From Nocardia altamirensis NBRC 108246 (GTDB taxonomy: Bacteria > Actinomycetota > Actinomycetes > Mycobacteriales > Mycobacteriaceae): a stretch of 64,000 nt of DNA. A model generated the notes under the pieces. That model was given only the letters and a program-made list of their open reading frames with translations, was not told where the DNA came from and made no database searches. Where the stretch lies: the NCBI RefSeq assembly GCF_001612685.1, contig NZ_BDAY01000066.1, forward strand, positions 1 to 64,000, in the 5' to 3' direction. Made by a program: the position numbers and the translations under genes. Positions 16,785 to 24,672 of the stretch are shown piece by piece; within the stretch, counting starts at the first letter, position 1, and every line of letters starts with the position of its first letter.

Positions 16785-19784
16785 CTAGTTCTTGCGGCCG
16801 GGGGCCTTGGCGTTTGACTTGAAGCCGAGTCCGCCTGGCTTGGCGGCGGGGGGTGCGGCTTCGGGGGCGCTGTTGCCGTTGGCGGGCTGGTCCGGGTCCG
16901 GGGTTTGGTCCGTCTCAGTGGATTCCGGGGCGGGTGCCGGATCGGCGGGGGCCGGGGTGCCTGGTGCTTTCGGGCCGGGGCGTTTGAAGCCGGACTTCAT
17001 GGCCAGGCCCTTGGCGGGCAGCGTCGGCTTGGTTTCGGTGGGTTCCGAAACCGGTTCGGCGGCAGCTGCTTCCGGCGCGCTTACGGCGGGCGGCGTGGGA
17101 GCCTTCGCACCAGGAGCCTTGGCGCCGGGCGCTTTGGCCGCGCCCTTCATGCCGAGCCCGCCCGGTTTCTTGGCGGGGCCCTTCATGGCGAGACCCTTGA
17201 CCGGGGGCGCCTCGGTAGCCTGCTCGGCTTCGGCCGGTGCCGATTCCGCCTGGGCGCCAGGTGCTTTGGCCGCGCCCTTCATGCCGAGCCCGCCCGGTTT
17301 CTTGGCGGGGCCCTTCATGGCGAGACCCTTGACCGGAGGCGCTTCGGTAGCCGACTCGTCTTCGGCCTTGGCGCCGGGCGCCTTTGCCGCGCCCTTCATG
17401 CCGAGCCCGCCGGGTTTCTTGGCAGGTCCCTTCATGGCGAGACCACCACCGGTCGGTGCAGCCTTGGCCGCAACCGGCGCCGCGGGCTCGGGTTCAGGCT
17501 CGGCAACCTCTTCCACCACAGGCGCTTTCGGCTCCTGGATGACGGTGAGGTTCGCGGTGAGCGTGCTCGAGTCGACGCGGTCGATCGCGTCGAGCATGAG
17601 CTGCGCGACGTCGACGACCTCGACCCCTTCGCCCTCGCCCTTTTCCTGGCGGGCGGTGACGCCGTCGGTGAGCATGACGCGGCAGAACGGGCAGCCGGTC
17701 GCGATCTTGCCCGGCGTGCTGCCGCCGGACGCGGTCAGGGTGTTGAGGCCCTCGTCGACGCGGTCGACGTTGATCCGCTTGCCGAGCTGTTCTTCCATCC
17801 ACATGCGCGCACCACCGGCGCCGCAGCACATGGAACGCTCACCGTGCCTCGGCATTTCGACGAGGTTGGAGCCCGCCGCCGCCATCAGTTCCCGGGGCGC
17901 GTTGTAGACCTTGTTGTGCCTGCCCAGGTAGCAGGGGTCGTGGTAAGTGACGTTCTGGGTGACCGAGGCGACCGGGATCAGCTGCTTCTGGCGCACCAGG
18001 CGATTGAGCAGCTGCGTGTGGTGCACCACCTCGTAGGTGCCACCCACCTGCGGGTACTCGTTGTTCAGCGCGTTGAAGCAGTGCGCACAGGTGACGACGA
18101 TCTTTTTCTTCTTGTCCTCGACGCCCTCGAAGACCGAGTTCAGCAGTTCGATGTTCTGCGCGGCCAACTGCTGGAACAGGAATTCGTTGCCTGCGCGCCT
18201 GGCCGAGTCGCCGGTGCAGGTTTCCTCGGCGCCGAGCACCATGAACTTCACGCCTGCGGTGGCGAGCAGCTCGGCGACGGCCTTGGTGGTCTTCTTCGCG
18301 CGGTCCTCGTACGCGCCTGCGCAGCCGACCCAGAACAGGTATTCGTAGCCGTCGAAGCTGTCGGCATCGCGACCGAAAACCGGGATCTGGAAGTCCATCT
18401 CGTTGATCCAGTTGAGCCGGTCCTTGGAGTTCTGACCCCACGGGTTGCCCTTGTTCTCCAGGTTCTTGAACAGACCGGCGAGCTCGGACGGGAACTCCGA
18501 TTCGATGAGCACCTGGTAGCGGCGCATATCGATGATGTGGTCGACGTGTTCGATGTCGACGGGGCACTGCTCGACGCAGGCGCCACAGGTCGTGCACGAC
18601 CACAGCACCTCGGGATCGATGATGCCGTGCACATCCTCGCCGCCGACCAGCGGACGTTCGGCTTCGGCCTTGGCGGCCTCGGAGATCTTGGCCAGCGCCG
18701 CCTCGTCCGGCTTGCCTTCGGCGTCGACGAGTCCGACCTCGTCGCCGCCCATGTCCTTGCGTCCGCCTGCCAGCAGGTACGGCGCTTTCGCGTACCCGTG
18801 GTCGCGCAGCGACATGATCAACAGCTTCGGCGACAACGGCTTTCCGGTGTTCCATGCCGGGCACTGCGACTGGCATCGACCGCACTCGGTGCAGGTGGTG
18901 AAGTCCAGCCAGCCCTTCCAGGAGAAGTCTTCGATCCGGCCTGCGCCGAAGGTGTCGTTGTCGGGGTCTGCGGTTTCCATGTCGACCGGCTGACCCTTGG
19001 ACATCATCGGCTTGGCCGCGCCGAGCGCGACGTCGCCGTCGTCCTCACGCTTGAAGTAGATGTTCGGGAACGCGGAGAACCGGTGCCACGCCACGCCCCA
19101 GGTGATGTTGCGGCCGACGAGGTAGAGGAAGGCCATGCCGGACATCAGCTTCACGAACGCGAACAGCGCGACCATGGTGGTGTTGGCGGGCAGCAGCTTG
19201 GCGACCTGCATGGTGAAGAAGTCGGTCCACGGCTCGGAATGCCCGTAGGCGGCGATCTTGCCTGCCTTCACGAAGATCATGCCGAGGCCTTCGATGAGCA
19301 CGATCAGCTCGATCACGTAGGCGGGGCCGAACTTCGAGCCGCTGAAGCGGGACAAGCGCTCCGGCAGTCGCGGGTGGTTCAGCTGGCGCAGGACGATCAG
19401 GGTGCCGATGCCGACGACGGTGCCGATGCCGAGGATCTCGTCCCACAGGTGGTAGATCGCCCAGTTGCCGATGATCGGCCAGTGGAATGCGGGGTCGAAG
19501 GTCTGGCCGTATGCCTCGAACCACAGCATCGCGCCGCCAAGGAAGCCGACCATGACGAGCCAGTGCGCCCAGCCGACGGTGCGGAACTTCGCCATGCGCG
19601 TGTGCGCGATGAATTCCACCAGCATCTGCTTGAAGCGCGGGAAGAACGGCCGCCAACGATCCGGTGCGGGCTGTCCGATCATGATGGCGCGCGCGATGTT
19701 CCGGACGCCGCCGATGAACGAAGCCCAACACAGGAGGCTGAGCGTCGCCCCAATCGTGCCCAGCGTCACTGTCAGGGCATTCAT
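16785..19784 (-). CDS. Heterodisulfide-reductase-like Fe-S membrane protein (Rv0338c type)
   Basis: A 999-residue protein. Residues 1-250 hold several membrane helices of the NarI/HdrE-like haem b type. Two [4Fe-4S] ferredoxin motifs follow (CTECGRCQSQCP at about 298-308 and CTTCGACVEQCP at about 397-407). CCG-type cysteine domains then run to about residue 740, with a CCG at about 652-654. The last roughly 240 residues are a low-complexity basic Gly/Pro/Lys tail with repeats. The start is the ATG at 19782-19784 with AGAAAGG upstream. It matches the M. tuberculosis Rv0338c-type iron-sulfur reductase, thought to move electrons between quinones and thiol or flavin partners. The substrate is unknown. 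Confidence 0.88.
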   Translation of the reverse strand: MNALTVTLGTIGATLSLLCWASFIGGVRNIARAIMIGQPAPDRWRPFFPRFKQMLVEFIAHTRMAKFRTVGWAHWLVMVGFLGGAMLWFEAYGQTFDPAFHWPIIGNWAIYHLWDEILGIGTVVGIGTLIVLRQLNHPRLPERLSRFSGSKFGPAYVIELIVLIEGLGMIFVKAGKIAAYGHSEPWTDFFTMQVAKLLPANTTMVALFAFVKLMSGMAFLYLVGRNITWGVAWHRFSAFPNIYFKREDDGDVALGAAKPMMSKGQPVDMETADPDNDTFGAGRIEDFSWKGWLDFTTCTECGRCQSQCPAWNTGKPLSPKLLIMSLRDHGYAKAPYLLAGGRKDMGGDEVGLVDAEGKPDEAALAKISEAAKAEAERPLVGGEDVHGIIDPEVLWSCTTCGACVEQCPVDIEHVDHIIDMRRYQVLIESEFPSELAGLFKNLENKGNPWGQNSKDRLNWINEMDFQIPVFGRDADSFDGYEYLFWVGCAGAYEDRAKKTTKAVAELLATAGVKFMVLGAEETCTGDSARRAGNEFLFQQLAAQNIELLNSVFEGVEDKKKKIVVTCAHCFNALNNEYPQVGGTYEVVHHTQLLNRLVRQKQLIPVASVTQNVTYHDPCYLGRHNKVYNAPRELMAAAGSNLVEMPRHGERSMCCGAGGARMWMEEQLGKRINVDRVDEGLNTLTASGGSTPGKIATGCPFCRVMLTDGVTARQEKGEGEGVEVVDVAQLMLDAIDRVDSSTLTANLTVIQEPKAPVVEEVAEPEPEPAAPVAAKAAPTGGGLAMKGPAKKPGGLGMKGAAKAPGAKAEDESATEAPPVKGLAMKGPAKKPGGLGMKGAAKAPGAQAESAPAEAEQATEAPPVKGLAMKGPAKKPGGLGMKGAAKAPGAKAPGAKAPTPPAVSAPEAAAAEPVSEPTETKPTLPAKGLAMKSGFKRPGPKAPGTPAPADPAPAPESTETDQTPDPDQPANGNSAPEAAPPAAKPGGLGFKSNAKAPGRKN
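17111..17445. repeat. Three near-identical C-terminal coding repeats
   Basis: Three copies of a unit encoding GLAMKGPAKKPGGLGMKG followed by an AAKAPGA block and a variable acidic spacer lie in the 3' part of the Fe-S reductase gene. The DNA copies are almost identical over the Lys/Pro/Gly part, and a fourth diverged copy (GLAMKSGFKRPGPKAPG) lies nearer the end. Recent expansion or gene conversion is likely. Confidence 0.85.
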
Positions 19785-20239
19785 GTCGCGACCTTTCTCT
19801 AGAGGCAACACGAGCGTGGGCAGTTTCAGCACTGCCCGGTTGGCTCGTATCCTAACCGGCAGTAAGTTACCCACCGGTAACAACCACTGTCTACCGTACG
19901 ATCTGCACCCGAGCTATGCCCCATCTTGCTGGGGCTTGACCGGCGATTTGGCTGTGGCGAACGTCACAGCTGCCCGTCCATCCAAGCGCGTGTTCCGTGA
20001 TCAACACCGTAAACCTGGGTCCATCCAGACAAATCGGTAAGGCCAGGCTTAGTCCTGAACGGATGTAACGAATCTCGTATCCACGCCACTGGTCGATTAC
20101 GCTCACGACGTTCTTGTCTGCTGTGCCCGTTTCCACACTGCTCGGGGAGGATCCGGGGCGACCGCCCGGATTTGATGAAGAGCTCTCGCGTGTCCAAAAC
20201 CGGGCTGGTAGTTGACCTGATGATGGATTGGAAAACTGA
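19785..20239. other. 455 bp divergent intergenic region
   Basis: Holds the promoter of the leftward Fe-S reductase and the leader of the rightward secreted-protein gene. The part from 20094 to 20239 is the first copy of a duplicated leader, repeated at 21220-21362. An AT-richer stretch lies at about 19850-19900. No coding region seen. Confidence 0.6.
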
Positions 20240-20947
20240 ATGAACCTCCGCAGAACCACCGCGGGTGCCGCGTTGGTCATCGGCGCGATGACCATCGGTC
20301 TCGGGACCGCGCACGCCGAGCCTGTCGCCACTCCGGCCGACTCCGGCGTTACTTACTCTGTCAAGCTGGTCGACAAGGTTGTCGTCGCGTCGCTCAAGGG
20401 GGGCACCTTCTCGTTGACCGAGAAGGACGGCGCGACCGCTGATGCGCCGAAGTCCACCTTCGCCAATGTGCGCGACAGCAAGGGCAACACGCTCATCTCG
20501 TTCCCCGTCGATGTCGACATCAACGGCACCACTGTCCCGGTCAAGCCGGTGATGAAGAAGGACGACACCGTCCTCGAGCTCACCGCGGAGAAGCCGGAAG
20601 GCCTCGTCGCGCAGCCGGTCAACTCGGTGGCCGTCCGGCCGGTGGCCGCCGCACAGGACATCGCGTCGCCGATGGAGAACCAGCGCGCGCAGAACGAGTT
20701 CGCGAGCAACTTCGGCATCGCGACCGCGGTGGGCGGATTCGTCGGCACCGCCATCGGATTCGTGGTCGGCTGCGTCGTCATTCCGGTGATCGGCTGCCTG
20801 CCCGGCGCCGGCATCGGTGGCATTCTCGGCACCATCGCCGTCGGTGGTCCGACGCTGATCGCGGCGGGCGTCGAGCTGATCAACACGCTGCAGGCGCCGG
20901 ACGGCACCACCAAGTGGGCCGACAAGCCGGGCCAGCCTGCCAACTGA
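20240..20947 (+). CDS. Secreted protein with C-terminal glycine-rich hydrophobic region, copy 1
   Basis: A 235-residue protein with a clear Sec signal peptide (MNLRRTTAGAALVIGAMTIG, cleavage after GTAHA). A polar, probably beta-rich domain follows (about 30-130), then a conserved ENQRAQNEFAS block and a hydrophobic Gly-rich segment (about 160-215) resembling a glycine zipper. I recognise this architecture from Nocardia and Rhodococcus secreted hypothetical proteins but know no function. The hydrophobic segment contains two Cys that could form a disulfide, and may insert into a membrane. It is followed by a tandem paralogue. Confidence 0.8.
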   Translation: MNLRRTTAGAALVIGAMTIGLGTAHAEPVATPADSGVTYSVKLVDKVVVASLKGGTFSLTEKDGATADAPKSTFANVRDSKGNTLISFPVDVDINGTTVPVKPVMKKDDTVLELTAEKPEGLVAQPVNSVAVRPVAAAQDIASPMENQRAQNEFASNFGIATAVGGFVGTAIGFVVGCVVIPVIGCLPGAGIGGILGTIAVGGPTLIAAGVELINTLQAPDGTTKWADKPGQPAN

Positions 20948-20989
20948 TCCGTCGGATCCCTGCCTGGCTCGCGGCGCGGAAACCGTTTG

Positions 20990-21023
20990 ATTCGGCTCGC
21001 TCACCGAGGTGGGCGAGCCGAAT
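20990..21023 (+). terminator. Terminator after copy 1
   Basis: ATTCGGCTCGCTCACC pairs with GGTGGGCGAGCCGAAT (one G-U pair) around a two-base centre, 43 bases after the stop of the first secreted-protein gene. Confidence 0.75.
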
Positions 21024-21070
21024 TGGTTGAGGCTCCGATGGCTCCGATCGTGATGCCCCCTCTTTTATGG

Positions 21071-21102
21071 GCTTCGGCCGTGATTCACATCACGGCCGAA
21101 GC
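21071..21102. terminator. Second perfect hairpin between the duplicated genes
   Basis: A perfect 14 bp stem GCTTCGGCCGTGAT / ATCACGGCCGAAGC with a TCAC loop. It has T-rich sequence (TCTTTTATGG) on its left and no gene between it and the next leader. It may back up the preceding terminator. Confidence 0.65.
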
Positions 21103-21362
21103 GCCCAATAGTAGGCCTGACCATTGATCATGGTGCGGAACGCCGAGGCAACCGGTCGGTCGTCGAGTTCCGGCGTAGTCCCCAAGGCGGGGAATGCATC
21201 TCGCTTCTGCGTCGCGGTTCGATTACGCTCACGACGTTCTGTCTGCTGTGCCCGTCTTCGCACTGCTCGGGGAGGATCCGGGGCGACCACCCGGACTTGA
21301 TGAAGAGCTCTCGCGTGACGGAGATGGCTGGGTGGACCACCTGATGATGGATTGGAAACTGA

Positions 21363-22073
21363 ATGAACCTCCGCAGAACCACCGCGGGCGCCGCGATGGT
21401 CATCGGCGCGATGACCATCGGTCTCGGGACCGCGCATGCCGAGCCTGTCGCCACGCCGGCCGACTCGGGCATCAACTACTCCGTCAAGTTGGTGGACAAG
21501 ACGATCGTCGCGTCGCTCAAGGGGGGCACCTTCTCGGTCACCGAGAAGGACGGGGCGACCGCCGCTGACCCGAAGCTCAGCATCGCCAACGTGCGCGATG
21601 CGCAGGGCAACACGCTCATTTCCTTCCCGCTGGATGTGGCCGCCGACGGTAAGCCTGTTCCGGTGAAGACCGAGGTGAAGCGCGACGGCACCGTCCTCGA
21701 GGTCACGCCGCAGAAGCCGGAAGGCCTGGTCATGTCCGCGGCGCCGGTCGCAGCACGGCCGGTCATGGCGCAGGAGATCGCGTCGCCGATCGAAAACCAG
21801 CGCGCGCAGAACGAATTCGCGAGCCAGTTCGGCATCGCCACCGCGATCGGTGGCTTCGTCGGCACGGCGATCGGTGCGATCATCGGCTGCGTCGTCACCA
21901 TTCCGGTCGGCTGCATCCCCGGTCTGCTGACCGGTGCAGGCGTCGGTGGCATCCTCGGCACCATCGCGGTGGGCGGCCCGACGCTGGTCGCCGCAGGCGT
22001 CGAGCTGATCAACACGATCCAGGCTCCGGACGGCACCACGAAGTGGGCCGAGAAGCCGCTGCCCGTGAAGTAG
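21363..22073 (+). CDS. Secreted protein with C-terminal glycine-rich hydrophobic region, copy 2
   Basis: A 236-residue paralogue of the preceding secreted protein, by eye identical at roughly three quarters of positions. The signal peptide and ENQRAQNEFAS block are nearly unchanged. Differences cluster in the central polar domain (about 60-130) and in the Gly-rich segment, which has a small insertion (LTGAGVGG). Its own leader, a near copy of the first, suggests independent but similar expression. Retention of two open copies suggests both are used. Confidence 0.8.
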   Translation: MNLRRTTAGAAMVIGAMTIGLGTAHAEPVATPADSGINYSVKLVDKTIVASLKGGTFSVTEKDGATAADPKLSIANVRDAQGNTLISFPLDVAADGKPVPVKTEVKRDGTVLEVTPQKPEGLVMSAAPVAARPVMAQEIASPIENQRAQNEFASQFGIATAIGGFVGTAIGAIIGCVVTIPVGCIPGLLTGAGVGGILGTIAVGGPTLVAAGVELINTIQAPDGTTKWAEKPLPVK

Positions 22074-22087
22074 CACTTGCTCCTGAC

Positions 22088-22123
22088 CATTCGGCCCGCT
22101 CTCCACGGAGAGCGGGCCGAATG
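22088..22123. terminator. Bidirectional terminator between copy 2 and NRDE gene
   Basis: CATTCGGCCCGCTCT and AGAGCGGGCCGAATG form a perfect 15 bp stem with a CCACGG loop, between convergent stops at 22073 and 22129. Confidence 0.85.
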
Positions 22124-22128
22124 TCGTC

Positions 22129-23016
22129 TCAGGCAGGCAAGTCCAGCGTGCCGCGGAAGGACACCTCGCCCTTGCGCCGCCCGAACATCCCGAACGAGCG
22201 CTCCGCCATCTCGAACGACCCGTCCGTACGCACCAGCAGCACCGTGCTCGCCCGCGTCCCGTGCTCGACATCGGCGATGAACCGGGACGAGACCCGCTTC
22301 TCCATCAGATACGGCACCCCGGTGTTCGGCAATTCCGCGTCCGCGGCCCTTGTCCGATCGGCGAGCACCGCGAAATACCGTTCCACCGCACCGGGATCGG
22401 ATTCGACAACAGCCCGCAAATCGGCGACGCCGCCGCGTACTTTGGGCCAGATGGGCTGTGGGGCGGTTAAATCCGTGTTACCGGGGGTCAACCCTGCCGA
22501 ACTGACGAACGCGGCGTTGGAGAGCCCGTGGAAGCCCGGCGTCAGCTCGCGCGGCGGCGCGGCGCTGCGGTTGGAGTGCCACCACAGCGATTCCAGGTCG
22601 GACACCAGCAGGTTGTAGCCGTTGTAGTCGTCGGGGGCGGCCGCGACGTCGAGCACGTACTTCTCCGGGCTCGGAAAGTCGGCGCCGGGATGTCGATTCG
22701 AGGAGCCGCGCAGGAAGTCCATCAGCAGCGCGCCGCGCGACCTGGCGTCGGCGCGGTCGTCCTTCGGATTGCGGACATTGGTCACCGTGGCGAATCGGTT
22801 GCGGCCCTCAGGCTCTCGGGTCAGTCCGAGCCAGGTGCCGGGCGGATCCCCAGCTGCCCGGTGCATCGCCCCCTGATCCCGCCCGGCGAGCAGACCGGGC
22901 ACCTCCGGCCACCACCGCATCGATTCGGTCGGCCGGGAGTACAGCTCATCCCGGTTGGCCGCGAGGATCAACCGATACTCCGGATGCGCGCGCCAACCGA
23001 TCAACACCAAACACAT
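22129..23016 (-). CDS. NRDE-family (TANGO2-like) protein
   Basis: A 295-residue protein beginning MCLVLIGW and containing ANRDE, the signature that names the NRDE/DUF833 (TANGO2) family. The Cys right after the initiator Met is conserved in the family and positioned like the nucleophile of N-terminal-nucleophile hydrolases. Further family marks are GTWLGLT and the FATVTNVRNP region. I chose the ATG giving Cys2; the open frame extends 14 codons further but would bury that Cys. The eukaryotic homologue is linked to haem and lipid homeostasis; the bacterial role is unclear. Confidence 0.88.
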   Translation of the reverse strand: MCLVLIGWRAHPEYRLILAANRDELYSRPTESMRWWPEVPGLLAGRDQGAMHRAAGDPPGTWLGLTREPEGRNRFATVTNVRNPKDDRADARSRGALLMDFLRGSSNRHPGADFPSPEKYVLDVAAAPDDYNGYNLLVSDLESLWWHSNRSAAPPRELTPGFHGLSNAAFVSSAGLTPGNTDLTAPQPIWPKVRGGVADLRAVVESDPGAVERYFAVLADRTRAADAELPNTGVPYLMEKRVSSRFIADVEHGTRASTVLLVRTDGSFEMAERSFGMFGRRKGEVSFRGTLDLPA

Positions 23017-23110
23017 GCAGTCCAGAATGCCGGAACATCGCAGGGCACAGCACGGCATTGGCCGTGTGAGCGGCTGCGCAAGGCCAGTGGAAAGTTGTAG
23101 GGACAGCGAA

Positions 23111-23140
23111 AAGGCCGACAGCGTGGACGCTGCCGGCCTT
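23111..23140 (-). terminator. Terminator of the leftward protease gene
   Basis: AAGGCCGACAGCG and CGCTGCCGGCCTT form a 13 bp stem with one mismatch and a TGGA loop. In the leftward direction it is followed by TTTTCGC. It lies 13 bases past the protease stop. Confidence 0.8.
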
Positions 23141-23153
23141 GACGATGGAACGA

Positions 23154-24482
23154 CTAGCTGGTGCGGACGCGCAACCCGGGGTTGTCCGAGAGCACCACGC
23201 TGACCGGCTGTGCGAACAGCTGCGGCGCGTTGCCGGTGAGCGCACCGATCAGGTTGGGGATCTCGCAGATCGGGTAGTCGGCCACCGACGACGCGCTGGA
23301 GATGCCGAGGGCCAACCGGCCGGTCACGATCGGGCCGCCGCTGTCGCCGGGCAGTGCGCAGATGTTGGCGGAGAACGCCTGGGTGAGTTCACGGTCGCCG
23401 ACCTGAACGGTCTGGTCGACCGCGTTGACCACACCGCAGCTGAAGCCGGTCCGCGAACCGGACTTGCAGACGGGCGCACCGACGACCGGGGTCGCGACGC
23501 CATCGATCGGGATCGACGCGGCGCCAGGCACCCGGACCTCGTTGTTGCCGAAGCGATCCTTGGCCTGGTCGTTGATCTTGATGATCGAGTAGTCCTGCGA
23601 GCCGAGCACCGACTTCTGGAACTGGCCGAGTTCGGGGCCGAGACGGTTGTCGCGCACCTCGTGCACCTTCGCGGCGTTGCCTGCGCCCGCGGACGGGATG
23701 TCCGGGTTGCAGTGACCCGCAGTGATGTTCACGACCGCGCCACTACGGTCGGTGCCGTTGAAGCCGAGCGAGCAGCGCAGCGAGGTGCGTCCGGCGACCG
23801 AGGCGTAGCCGTCGCCACCCGCGAGCACGCCGCCTGCCGCGCCTGCGATCGCGTCGGCCTGCGGCAGCGTCGCTGCCTCACCGGCGATCGGCGGCGCCAT
23901 CACGATCACCCGCGTCGGGTCGATGAAGCTCGGCATCGGCAGGCCGACCTGGTCGACGCGCACCGCGATGCTGTTGTTGACGGTGTCGATCACCACGCCA
24001 CGCACGAGTGCGGACACCGCCTCGGGCTGACCGTCGAGCCACCGCTCGAACGCGCTCTTCTCGCCACGCAGCGCGGACTCGCTCTTCGCGACGTTACGAA
24101 CCTCGAAACCCGCTGAGTCGGCGGCCTTCTGGGCTGCGTCGGCGCCAGGCCCCTGCGCCAGCGCGACCACCGGCTTGCCCTTGTCGTCGAGCCACGCGCC
24201 ACCGAAGACGTCCGGGTACTGCCGCTGCGCGGTGGTCGCGAACGCTGCCACCTGCTGGGCGACCTCGGCACGATGCAGGTACTCCGCCGGCGAGATCTTC
24301 AGATCACGGGCCACCGCGGCAACCAGTTCGGCGGGCAGGTTCGGTGCCGGATCCGGTTGTGCCGTCGCTACTGCCGCCGTAGGTCCGAACAGCAGGATCG
24401 CCGCGGAAGCGGCGATCATGGATTTTCGGACTCGGGTCTGTCGCGCGGCTGATCGGTGCTGACCTATACGTGGCAGGAGCAT
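23154..24482 (-). CDS. Secreted alpha-lytic-type serine protease 1
   Basis: A 442-residue preproprotease. A basic N-terminus and hydrophobic core (IAASAAILLFGPTAAVATAQ) form the signal peptide. A prodomain follows (LPAELVAAVARDLKISPAEY onward, ending near 215). The catalytic S1 domain has His257 (TAGHC), Asp297 (DYSI) and Ser381 (GDSGGP). Cys residues pair as expected around CSLGF...AGHC and CKSGSRTGFSCG. It is related to the adjacent protease gene upstream. The prodomain would act as a folding chaperone cleaved after export. A TATAGT hexamer ends six bases before the ATG, suggesting a leaderless transcript. Confidence 0.9.
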   Translation of the reverse strand: MLLPRIGQHRSAARQTRVRKSMIAASAAILLFGPTAAVATAQPDPAPNLPAELVAAVARDLKISPAEYLHRAEVAQQVAAFATTAQRQYPDVFGGAWLDDKGKPVVALAQGPGADAAQKAADSAGFEVRNVAKSESALRGEKSAFERWLDGQPEAVSALVRGVVIDTVNNSIAVRVDQVGLPMPSFIDPTRVIVMAPPIAGEAATLPQADAIAGAAGGVLAGGDGYASVAGRTSLRCSLGFNGTDRSGAVVNITAGHCNPDIPSAGAGNAAKVHEVRDNRLGPELGQFQKSVLGSQDYSIIKINDQAKDRFGNNEVRVPGAASIPIDGVATPVVGAPVCKSGSRTGFSCGVVNAVDQTVQVGDRELTQAFSANICALPGDSGGPIVTGRLALGISSASSVADYPICEIPNLIGALTGNAPQLFAQPVSVVLSDNPGLRVRTS

Positions 24483-24488
24483 GCCCAG

Positions 24489-24517
24489 ACTATATGGGGT
24501 TCCGCCCGGTATGCCTA
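24489..24517 (-). promoter_or_regulatory. Candidate leaderless promoter of protease 1
   Basis: On the minus strand TAGGCA (24512-24517), a 17 bp spacer and TATAGT (24489-24494) lead to the ATG only six bases later. A transcript starting about seven bases after the -10 element would begin at the start codon. No ribosome site is visible, which fits. Confidence 0.55.
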
Positions 24518-24607
24518 CTCATAACGAGCGTGTGGTTCGTTTGATAGTCACATCTTTGCATTATGTTCATTGCCACACTCGCGAACGCCTGTGCCGCAGG
24601 CACAACG

Positions 24608-24651
24608 AGGCGGCGTCCGTCGGCAGGAAGAAGGGCCGACGAACGCCGCCT
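24608..24651 (-). terminator. Hairpin downstream of protease 2
   Basis: AGGCGGCGTCCGTCGGC and GCCGACGAACGCCGCCT form a 17 bp stem with one mismatch and a 10-base loop, 21 bases beyond the protease 2 stop. No U-tract. Confidence 0.6.
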
Positions 24652-24672
24652 GTCGAACTCAGCTGCCGCGAC

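Larger units (their letters stand above)
20094..22073 (+). repeat. Tandem duplication: leader plus secreted-protein gene, two copies
   Basis: Copy 1 spans 20094-20947 and copy 2 spans 21220-22073. Both include about 145 bp of 5' leader (starting CGATTACGCTCACGACGTT, containing TGATGAAGAGCTCTCGCGTG and GATGATGGATTGGAAA) and the whole gene. Conservation of non-coding leader as well as coding sequence shows a segmental duplication rather than separate acquisition. Confidence 0.85.

Noticed and set aside
16905..19802. Rightward open frame of about 960 codons opposite the Fe-S reductase
   Set aside because: The opposite strand encodes clear ferredoxin and CCG motifs; the rightward frame has no recognisable domain.
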